Assembly (NCBI GenBank): GCA_045126355.1
Contig: JBGVOE010000133.1
Coordinates: 1-21,393 of the forward strand
Length of the DNA: 21,393 bases
Reading direction: 5' to 3'
Origin: CAZSIA01 sp045126355
Lineage (GTDB): Bacteria > Bacillota_I > Bacilli_A > Acholeplasmatales > Anaeroplasmataceae
Shown here: piece after piece, positions 15,184 through 21,393 of the stretch
Layout of the letters: every line of letters begins with the position of its first letter
How positions within the stretch are numbered: the stretch's first letter is position 1
Translations under genes and position numbers: made by a program
Notes under the pieces: model-generated
What the model was told of the DNA's origin: nothing
Database searches by the model: none
What the model saw: only the letters and a program-made list of their open reading frames with translations

Positions 15184-15213
15184 TGAAAAAAAATGCTAGA
15201 ATATACTAGCATT
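15184..15213 (-). terminator. tyrS terminator
   Basis: Minus strand AATGCTAG (15206-15213), 6-nt loop, CTAGCATT (15192-15199), then eight T on the minus strand (15186-15193 region). It lies between tyrS and the alanine racemase gene. Confidence 0.88.
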
Positions 15214-15262
15214 TTAATCCAAACCTATAATCTAATTTTACTTTATTTTAATAATATTTAAA

Positions 15263-16486
15263 CTATTTATATTCAACTAATGCATATAATTTTTTACCAC
15301 GACGAATTACGATATATCTTCCTTCAATAGCCATATCTTTATTGATAATCATAAATTCTTCAGTAACTTTTTCACCGTTAATCATAACAGCACCATTACG
15401 GATAAATTCACGCGCTTCGCGTTTACTTGATGCAAGTTTTAATTCAATTAATAAATCAGCTAAAGGAGCTTCTTTTCCTTCTGCGTGTGGTAAATCAGCA
15501 AATCCCATTTCAATTTCTTTAGCAGTTAATGCTTTAATATCACCACTAAATAATGCATTACTAATTCTAATTGCGTCATTATAAGCTTCTTCGCCATGTA
15601 AGAATGTAATAACTTCATGTGCTAATGCTTTATGAGCTTCACGTAAATGTGGATTTACTTTATTACTTTCTTCTAATCTTTCAATTTCTTCTTTAGATAA
15701 GAATGTTAAGAATTTTAAGTAATCAATAACTTTACTATCTTCACTGTTAATAAAGAATTGATACATTTCATAAGCACTTGTTTTATTAATATCTAACCAA
15801 ATTGCTTTACCATTTGTTTTACCAAATTTAGTTCCATCACTCTTAGTTAATAAAGGCATAGTAAATGCATAAGCTTCTTTTCCTTCTTTTTTACGAATTA
15901 ATTCAATACCAGCTGTGATATTACCCCATTGGTCTTGACCAGCAACTTGCATTGTAACATTTTTAGTTTTATTTAAATACCAGAAGTCTAGTGCTTGCAT
16001 AATCATATATGAAAACTCAGTATAAGTAATACCAGAGTCTAAACGACGTCTTACGATATCTTTATTTAACATATAATTAATGTTAAAGAATTTACCAAAA
16101 TCTCTTAAGAAATCAATAAAGTTAATATCTTTACACCAATCATAGTTATTAACAACTTCAAAACCAAAAATCTTTTTAGCTTGTCTTGTTAAACATTCAA
16201 TATTGTGATTAACAGTCTCAACTGTAATCATTGGTCTTTCGCTATCTGGTTTAGGGTCACCAATTAATCCTGTAGCTCCACCAACTAATAAAATTGGATT
16301 ATGACCTGCGTCTTTTAATCTTTTACTAATTAAAAAACTTGAAAAGTGACCAATATGAAGTGAGTCACCTGTTGGGTCTGTCCCAATGTAGAAAGTCATT
16401 CCACCTGCATTTAATTTTTCTTTAATTGAAGGGTCTGATACATCTTTAATCAAACCTCTCCACTCTAATTCTTCATAAATTCCCAT
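15263..16486 (-). CDS. tyrS: Tyrosyl-tRNA synthetase
   Basis: A 407-residue class Ic synthetase of normal length. HIGH is at 44-47 (SLHIGHFSS), VAGQDQWGNI (181-190) is the tyrosine-binding segment and KFGKT (220-224) is the KMSKS equivalent. The C-terminal S4-like RNA-binding domain is visible at about 335-400 (SKREAREFIRNGAVMINGEKV). It charges tRNA-Tyr in the cytoplasm. ATG 16486 follows AATGGAG. It lies behind a Tyr T-box and ends at its own terminator. Confidence 0.98.
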   Translation of the reverse strand: MGIYEELEWRGLIKDVSDPSIKEKLNAGGMTFYIGTDPTGDSLHIGHFSSFLISKRLKDAGHNPILLVGGATGLIGDPKPDSERPMITVETVNHNIECLTRQAKKIFGFEVVNNYDWCKDINFIDFLRDFGKFFNINYMLNKDIVRRRLDSGITYTEFSYMIMQALDFWYLNKTKNVTMQVAGQDQWGNITAGIELIRKKEGKEAYAFTMPLLTKSDGTKFGKTNGKAIWLDINKTSAYEMYQFFINSEDSKVIDYLKFLTFLSKEEIERLEESNKVNPHLREAHKALAHEVITFLHGEEAYNDAIRISNALFSGDIKALTAKEIEMGFADLPHAEGKEAPLADLLIELKLASSKREAREFIRNGAVMINGEKVTEEFMIINKDMAIEGRYIVIRRGKKLYALVEYK

Positions 16487-16513
16487 AATTATTTTTCTCC
16501 ATTTCTCTTTTTT

Positions 16514-16722
16514 AAAAATAAAAAAGTCCCTAGATATAAAATCTAAGGACGAATTATCGCGGTACCACCTTAGTTCTAGTAAATATACTAGCCCTCAAAC
16601 TCTTTAACGCAGAGCATACGTTTTCTTCATTAAGTGTAATTCAATTAATTACCAGTACTAATTTTCACCAACCATTAGCTCTCTAAAATCTTAAATAATC
16701 AATCTACTTTTCTTAAATCATT
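16514..16722 (-). promoter_or_regulatory. T-box leader, tyrosine specifier
   Basis: Minus strand order: AGAGAGC (16678-16684), apical GGTTGGTGAAA, specifier TAC (16636-16638) in the context GAAT-TAC-A, the conserved CTGCGTTAAAGA, and the T-box core AAGGTGGTACCGCG (16558-16571). The terminator pairs 16541-16550 with 16526-16535 (GTCCTTAGAT/ATCTAGGGAC) and ends in a T-run (16520-16525). It should read tRNA-Tyr charging and control tyrS. The 5' end directly follows the stop of the LacI-type gene, and I see no clear promoter, so part of its transcription may come from ccpA. Confidence 0.96.
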
Positions 16723-16728
16723 AGAAAT

Positions 16729-17727
16729 TTATTTACTCATTGATTCACGATAGAATACTGAATAAGGTAAAACAATTTTTGTTTCTTCAACAGGTTCTTC
16801 TTTCATAATTTTTGTAAGAAGTTCCATTGCAGCTGCACCTAAATCATAAACTGGTGTATCAACACAAGTTAATGTAGGTCTAGATAATTGTGCATATTTA
16901 GTATTTTGGAAACCAACTACTAAAATATCATCTGGAATCTTATGTCCATTCTTTTGAGCAATGTTCATAAATGAAACTGCAATACTATCACGAACACTAA
17001 TTACACCATCAACTTCATGATTATTGAAAAACTCAGCAAAGTGTAATGAGTTAATATCAGGGTCCCCACTAGTACGGAAGATTTTTGGTTCTAATCCTAC
17101 TTCTTCCATTGCTTTTATATAACCAGCTTCTTTACGATTATTAGCTGAATAACGTCTTACTGTACTAAATAGATAAATATTTTTTCTTCCATTTTCAATC
17201 ATCTTTTTAGTGATTTCATATGCTGCAGTTTCAAAGTCGATATTAACCGCAGGAATATTTTGATCTTCACTTATAACATTAGATAAAATGAATGGTACAT
17301 TTGAATCATCAAGCATTTTTTTGATTTGATTCATTTGGTTTTGATCTAACTCGTCATTTAAGAAAATAACACCATCAACTTGTTCAGCAACTACCAAACG
17401 AACAAAATCATCTAAACTTGGTTCATCATTCATAGAAAATACTTTAATTGAATAACTAAATTGCTTAGCAATGGTCATAATTCCATGAATCATTTGTGAT
17501 ACAGAAGCACGCGTTATATCTGAAACTATAATACCTACCGTAGTAGTTTTTCTTGAAGCTAAACCTCTAGCGATAGCGTTAGGACGATATCCTAATTGTT
17601 TAATAACTTCTAAAACTCTTTTTCTAGTTTCTTCATTTACTTTTTCTGGATTATTTAAAACACGTGATACAGTTGCTAATGATACTCTTGCTGCACCAGC
17701 TACATCATAAATTGTTGCATTTGCCAT
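16729..17727 (-). CDS. ccpA: LacI-family regulator, CcpA-like
   Basis: A 332-residue regulator with an N-terminal LacI helix-turn-helix (IYDVAGAARVSLATVSRVLNN, 6-26), hinge GYRPNAIARGLASRKT (46-61) and a periplasmic-binding-protein-like core. Similarity to B. subtilis CcpA is strong at both ends (TTTVGIIVSDI; AMELLTKIMKEEPVEE near the C-terminus) and the length matches. CcpA controls carbon catabolite repression through cre sites together with HPr-Ser-P. Placement between murC and tyrS mirrors the ancestral Bacillus order, which supports the name. ATG 17727 follows GGTGGTGAT. An effector-binding paralogue of CcpA remains possible. Confidence 0.82.
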   Translation of the reverse strand: MANATIYDVAGAARVSLATVSRVLNNPEKVNEETRKRVLEVIKQLGYRPNAIARGLASRKTTTVGIIVSDITRASVSQMIHGIMTIAKQFSYSIKVFSMNDEPSLDDFVRLVVAEQVDGVIFLNDELDQNQMNQIKKMLDDSNVPFILSNVISEDQNIPAVNIDFETAAYEITKKMIENGRKNIYLFSTVRRYSANNRKEAGYIKAMEEVGLEPKIFRTSGDPDINSLHFAEFFNNHEVDGVISVRDSIAVSFMNIAQKNGHKIPDDILVVGFQNTKYAQLSRPTLTCVDTPVYDLGAAAMELLTKIMKEEPVEETKIVLPYSVFYRESMSK

Positions 17728-17751
17728 AAAAAATCACCACCATTTAGCACA

Positions 17752-17780
17752 ATTATAACACATATGAAAGATGTTTTCAA
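17752..17780 (-). promoter_or_regulatory. ccpA-like gene promoter
   Basis: Minus strand TTGAAA (17775-17780), 17-bp spacer, TATAAT (17752-17757). The -35 overlaps the murC TGA stop codon, so the gene is transcribed separately although no terminator follows murC. Confidence 0.85.
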
Positions 17781-19033
17781 TAATTTACTTTTTTTATTAA
17801 AAAAATAAATTCATTATTAATATCTCCTGCACCTATAAATGCTACCACTATATTTTCCCCTTTTATTAAGCTTTCTATACTGCATCTATCATACTTCTTA
17901 AAACTATCACAACCACGTAAAAGAGCCCATTCATCAAACTCTTCTTCTCTAACAGATGAGAATATTGGCATAATATAAACTTCATCAGCTTCTTTTAAAA
18001 CATTAACATATTCATCAAAAAAGGAAATTGTTCTTGAATAGGTGTGTCCCTGATAAATAACAACTAAAAATTTTTCAGGATATTTTAATCTAATAGTATT
18101 AATTAAAGCTTTAATCTCTGTAGGGTGATGAGCGTAATCATCAATTAAAATTACATCATCTTTAACCTTAAATTCATTAAATCTTCTTGCTGGCAATCTT
18201 AACTTTTTAATCCTTGAATTAACATGAGATAAATCTTTGTCAATTAAGAAAGTAAGAATAATAGCGACTGCTAAATTATAAGCCATATGTTTAGCATAAA
18301 AAGGAAAATCAAATTCATATTCAACCTCTTCCATCATCAAATAAAGCTTACTATCAGAAAGTCTTAAAACTATATCACAATCCGGTTTAAATCCGAAAGT
18401 AATTTTGTTTTTATGAACAATTTTCCTACAGTATTCACAGTCTCCATTAATGATTAATACTTCACTATTTAAGGAAGCCTTTTGAAAAGCAAACGAATAC
18501 TCGCTCATATTTTTAAAGAAGTCTGGATGATCATAATCGATATTTAAAATAACTAAATAGTCAAATGTATAATTTAAAAAATGATTTTGATATTCGCATG
18601 CTTCAAATAAAAAATACCTACAATCCTTATTCCCTCTACCAGTTCCATCACCAATTAAAACATTGATATCTTCTTTAATTAACTGTTGTGCAAAAGAGGT
18701 TGTAGTTGTCTTGCCATGCGAACCACTTACACCAATTTTTTTCATTTTAAAAAAGTTTTCTAAAAATAATGGGTAATACTCAAAATGATATCCTAATTCT
18801 TTTATTTCTTCTGTTATATCAGCCAACTTAAAAGCATTACCAATGATATAAAAATACTTTTCATCAAGATGATAATTGTCAAAATTCTCAACAACTATCG
18901 ATTGACTAAAAGTGGCTTCAGTAAAATATTTTTTATTATAATCTACTCCACTTACTTCATATCCTAAATCAACTAAAATATTAGCTAAAGCACTCATTCC
19001 AGTTCCTTTAATACCAACAAAATAAAAATGCAT
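17777..19033 (-). CDS. murC: UDP-N-acetylmuramate--L-alanine ligase
   Basis: A 418-residue Mur ligase, slightly shorter than typical (430-480). The N-terminal Rossmann domain starts GIKGTGMSALA (8-18), the ATP P-loop is GSHGKTTTT (104-112), and the C-terminal domain has DDYAHHPTEIKAL and YQGHTYSRT, which distinguish MurC from MurD-F. It adds L-Ala to UDP-MurNAc, the first step of the stem peptide, in the cytoplasm. With the alanine racemase it shows that the organism makes peptidoglycan, which argues against a wall-less Mollicute. ATG 19033 follows GTGGTGATTT. The stop is TGA, with no sign that it is read as Trp. Confidence 0.96.
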   Translation of the reverse strand: MHFYFVGIKGTGMSALANILVDLGYEVSGVDYNKKYFTEATFSQSIVVENFDNYHLDEKYFYIIGNAFKLADITEEIKELGYHFEYYPLFLENFFKMKKIGVSGSHGKTTTTSFAQQLIKEDINVLIGDGTGRGNKDCRYFLFEACEYQNHFLNYTFDYLVILNIDYDHPDFFKNMSEYSFAFQKASLNSEVLIINGDCEYCRKIVHKNKITFGFKPDCDIVLRLSDSKLYLMMEEVEYEFDFPFYAKHMAYNLAVAIILTFLIDKDLSHVNSRIKKLRLPARRFNEFKVKDDVILIDDYAHHPTEIKALINTIRLKYPEKFLVVIYQGHTYSRTISFFDEYVNVLKEADEVYIMPIFSSVREEEFDEWALLRGCDSFKKYDRCSIESLIKGENIVVAFIGAGDINNEFIFLIKKVNY

Positions 19034-19107
19034 AAAAAATCACCACTAATAGTATATGTAAATTATAATAATTATATTAAAGTTATACGTTTATAAAAAT
19101 TATATTC

Positions 19108-19136
19108 TTTACCTTTATAAACAAAAATATTATAAT
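19108..19136 (+). promoter_or_regulatory. Promoter of the GH13 gene
   Basis: TTTACC (19108-19113), 17-bp spacer, TATAAT (19131-19136), about 42 nt before the ATG. The 144-bp divergent region with murC has several further TATAAT-like strings on the minus strand, none with a clear -35. Confidence 0.72.
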
Positions 19137-19177
19137 TTAAGATAGTTAAGAATATTTAAAGAAAGTGGTGTTTTATA

Positions 19178-20806
19178 ATGGAACTAAAAAAATGGTGGCA
19201 CGACAAAATAGTATACCAAATATATCCAAAAAGTTTTATGGATTCAAATAACGACGGTATTGGAGATATAAGAGGTATTATTAATAAATTAGATTATTTA
19301 AAAGAATTAGGTGTAGATATTTTATGGTTAACTCCATTTTATAAATCTCCTATGGAAGATAATGGTTATGATGTAGCGGATTATTTAACAATCAACTACT
19401 TATTTGGTTCAAACGAAGATATGTATGAATTAATTGATGAATGTAAAAAAAGAGAAATGTATATTATGATGGATATCGTAGCTAACCATACATCTAGTGA
19501 ACACAAATGGTTTTTAGAAGCTAAGAAAAGTAAAGATAATCCATACCGTGATTACTACATTTGGCGAGATGAACCTCTACATGATATGCAGTCAGTATTT
19601 GGTGGGTCTGCTTGGGAATATGATGAGGCAACTAACCAATACTATTTCCATGCGTTTGCAAAAGGTCAACCAGACTTAAACTGGAGCAATCCAAAAGTAA
19701 TGGAAGAAATTTCAAAATGCATTAACTTCTGGTTAGATAGAGGAATTAAAGGAATTCGTTTTGATGTAATTCACCTAATCGGAAAAAATATTGATGAAAA
19801 CATATTAGATTATGGATTAGATCTACATCCAAGAGTTAAAGAATTAAAGAAATTATCATTCGGAAAATATGATATCGTAACTGTAGGTGAGGCTTGGGGA
19901 GATTTAGCAAAAGCTATCGACTTTACTGACCCAGAAAATGAAGAGTTAGATATGGTATTCCAATTTGAATGTACTTCTTATACTACTAACAACACTCCTT
20001 ATGGTAAATTTTCACCAAGGGCAATTGATATGGAATTTGTAAAACATACATTAGCTAAATATCAATATTGTTTAAACGAACGTTCTTGGAATGCATTAAC
20101 TGTTGAAAATCATGACTTAGGAAGATGTATTAACCGTTTTGGTAGTTTAGAATATCGAGTTGAATCAGCAAAAGCAATTGCTACAATGAATTTCTTACTT
20201 AAAGGAACACCTTATATTTATCAAGGACAAGAAATTGGTATGACTAATATCGTCATGACTGATGTAAATGAATATGATGATGTTGAAGTTCATGGTTTTT
20301 ATAAAGAATATGTACTTGAAAAGAAATTCTTAACATATGAACAGTTTTTAGAAGCATGTAACAAAGAAGCACGTGATAATAACCGTACACCAATCCAATG
20401 GGATGATAGTGTAAATGCTGGATTTAATACTGGTGCTAAACCATGGTTAAAAATAAATCCAAATTACAAAGAAATCAATGTTAAGACTTCTTTAAGTGAT
20501 CCAAACTCTGTATTAAATTATTATAAAAAATTATTAGCGTTAAGAAAAAGTGATGAATACAAAGAAGTATTCGTTTATGGTAAATATGATTCAGTATTTG
20601 AAGATATGAAAGATATCTACATTTATACAAGAACAACTAAAACAAAGAAAGTTTGTGTTTTAACAAATATGCGTGAGGATGTTAAAGATGTAACTTTACC
20701 ATTTGAAATTAAAAAAGTATTATTATCAAACTATGATAAACAGTACTCTTCAAATAAATTAACATTATCACCATTTGAAACAATCGTATTTGAAATTGAA
20801 AAGTAA
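19178..20806 (+). CDS. GH13 alpha-glucosidase, probable oligo-1,6-glucosidase
   Basis: A 542-residue GH13 enzyme of the oligo-1,6-glucosidase/alpha-glucosidase subfamily (typically 550-560 aa). It has WWHDKIVYQIYPKSF, the metal site DSNNDGIGD (22-30), region I DIVANHTS, the subfamily tag QPDLNW (164-169), nucleophile D196 in GIRFDVIH, acid/base E238 in VGEAWG and D313 in ENHDLGR. Val197 directly after the nucleophile is the residue associated with alpha-1,6 preference; maltose-type enzymes usually have Ala there. There is no signal peptide, so it acts on isomalto-oligosaccharides or dextrin fragments in the cytoplasm, alongside the GH133 enzyme. ATG 19178 follows AAAGTGGTG. Trehalose-6-phosphate hydrolase is a less likely alternative. 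Confidence 0.93.
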   Translation: MELKKWWHDKIVYQIYPKSFMDSNNDGIGDIRGIINKLDYLKELGVDILWLTPFYKSPMEDNGYDVADYLTINYLFGSNEDMYELIDECKKREMYIMMDIVANHTSSEHKWFLEAKKSKDNPYRDYYIWRDEPLHDMQSVFGGSAWEYDEATNQYYFHAFAKGQPDLNWSNPKVMEEISKCINFWLDRGIKGIRFDVIHLIGKNIDENILDYGLDLHPRVKELKKLSFGKYDIVTVGEAWGDLAKAIDFTDPENEELDMVFQFECTSYTTNNTPYGKFSPRAIDMEFVKHTLAKYQYCLNERSWNALTVENHDLGRCINRFGSLEYRVESAKAIATMNFLLKGTPYIYQGQEIGMTNIVMTDVNEYDDVEVHGFYKEYVLEKKFLTYEQFLEACNKEARDNNRTPIQWDDSVNAGFNTGAKPWLKINPNYKEINVKTSLSDPNSVLNYYKKLLALRKSDEYKEVFVYGKYDSVFEDMKDIYIYTRTTKTKKVCVLTNMREDVKDVTLPFEIKKVLLSNYDKQYSSNKLTLSPFETIVFEIEK

Positions 20807-20812
20807 AAGCAT

Positions 20813-20842
20813 AAAGGGCCTGTATCAAACAGACCCTTTTAA
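20813..20842. terminator. Bidirectional terminator between GH13 and the aminotransferase
   Basis: AAAGGGCCTGT (20813-20823) pairs with ACAGACCCTTT (20829-20839) with one C-A mismatch, a 5-nt loop, and T/A-rich flanks on both strands. Confidence 0.85.
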
Positions 20843-21393
20843 TTATCTATTCATATAAGCTTTAATACCTTCTATGAAGCGTTTAGCTCCTTCTTTAACA
20901 CGCACATTTTGAGTAGCGATATTAACTCGAATAAAAGTTTTACCACACTCTCCATAAACTTTACCAGCAGTTACTCTTAACCCAGTTTCCGCTTTAATAA
21001 AATCAACTAATTCTACTGTATCACTACATATCTTACTGCAATCTACCCATAGTAAATATGTAGCATTACTTCTAATAATATGAACTGGTAATTCTTTTTC
21101 AACAATTTTAATAAAATCTAATTAATTTTGATAAATATATTCTCTTAATTCATCAAGCCAAGTGCTACCGTAAGTAAATGCCGCAGTCGCACCTGTAACA
21201 GCGAAAATATTTGCTTCAGCTACTTCATCTGTATTAATAGCGCGCCATACTTTATGTTTTAAATATGGATTAGAAATATAAATGTATGATGTATGTAAGC
21301 CAGCTAAATTAAATGTTTTAGTTGGTGAGGAACATGTTATACTAATATTTTTACAAACTTCATTAACACTTGAAAATGGAGTGTAAACTAATG
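20843..21393 (-). pseudogene. PatB/MalY-type aminotransferase, C-terminal part, with in-frame TAA
   Basis: One continuous minus-strand frame runs from the window edge to TAA at 20843-20845 but is broken by a TAA at 21122-21124. The upstream part reads VYTPFSSVNEVCKN, then SSPTKTFNLAGLHTSY (the PLP lysine), then KVWRAINTDEVAE, GATAAFTYGSTWLDELREY and IYQN before the stop. The downstream part reads LDFIKIVEKELPVHIIRSNA, TYLLWVDCSK, TGLRVTAGKVYGECGKT and FIRVNIATQNVR. Both halves match fold-type I PatB/MalY cystathionine beta-lyases, and the frame does not shift. The stop replaces what is probably a Tyr (QN-Y-LDF). No Met follows to allow a restart. It is either a recent nonsense mutation or a base error in the assembly. 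Confidence 0.85.

Noticed and set aside
17765..17779. TGAAAGATGTTTTCA, resembling a cre site, in the ccpA-like promoter
   Set aside because: It is 15 bp rather than 14 and lacks the central CG of the cre consensus; the TGAAA/TTTCA arms may be chance in AT-rich DNA. It was not listed as an operator.
17777..17779. TGA stop of murC as evidence for TGA=Trp
   Set aside because: Read-through would add only a few residues, while all conserved Trp codons seen are TGG; a standard stop is simpler.

Overview
The window is AT-rich chromosomal DNA of a low-GC Gram-positive bacterium, most likely a deep-branching member of Bacilli (Erysipelotrichales, RF39 or Acholeplasma-relative type). Evidence: two T-box leaders with the AAGGTGGTACCGCG core, AGGAGG-like ribosome sites, Spx, a CcpA-like LacI regulator, and MurC plus an alanine racemase, which imply peptidoglycan. 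Trp is encoded by TGG, and murC ends at TGA, so I see no sign of the Mycoplasma code. The gene content is ordinary housekeeping and sugar metabolism with two accessory-looking islands.

Layout. Positions 1-200 (minus) hold a fluoride riboswitch with its terminator, followed by the first codons of a membrane protein, probably a Fluc/CrcB fluoride exporter. Positions 247-1376 (plus) hold an extended -10 promoter, a short structured leader with a 16-codon ORF, an intrinsic terminator, and a YhcG/DUF1016-type PDDEXK nuclease. On the minus strand, 1378-4536 is a GH133 glycogen-debranching enzyme with a TRAM-less RlmCD-type 23S rRNA methyltransferase, and 4609-7713 is an MFS transporter translationally coupled to a GH2 glycosidase. 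Divergent from the MFS gene (7742-9149, plus) is a two-gene operon: a 106-aa helix-turn-helix protein and a 329-aa protein I do not recognise. Two copies of a TTTTACA-N7-TGTAAAA dyad sit in the facing promoters.

Next come gapA (minus), a divergent clpP paralogue and a CYTH-domain protein (plus), spx (minus), and trpS behind a Trp T-box (plus). The minus strand from 13332 to 19033 carries, in order of transcription, murC, a ccpA-like gene, tyrS behind a Tyr T-box, alanine racemase and a diacylglycerol-kinase-family gene. A GH13 alpha-glucosidase (plus) diverges from murC. The right edge holds the C-terminal part of a PatB/MalY-type aminotransferase interrupted by an in-frame TAA.

How they fit: GH13, GH133, GH2, the MFS carrier and GapA form a cytoplasmic oligosaccharide-to-glycolysis route, with the CcpA-like protein as its probable global regulator. 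Spx and ClpP suggest thiol-stress control. The most interesting candidates for something undescribed are the HTH plus 329-aa operon with its shared operators, and the terminator-bearing structured leader in front of the YhcG nuclease.
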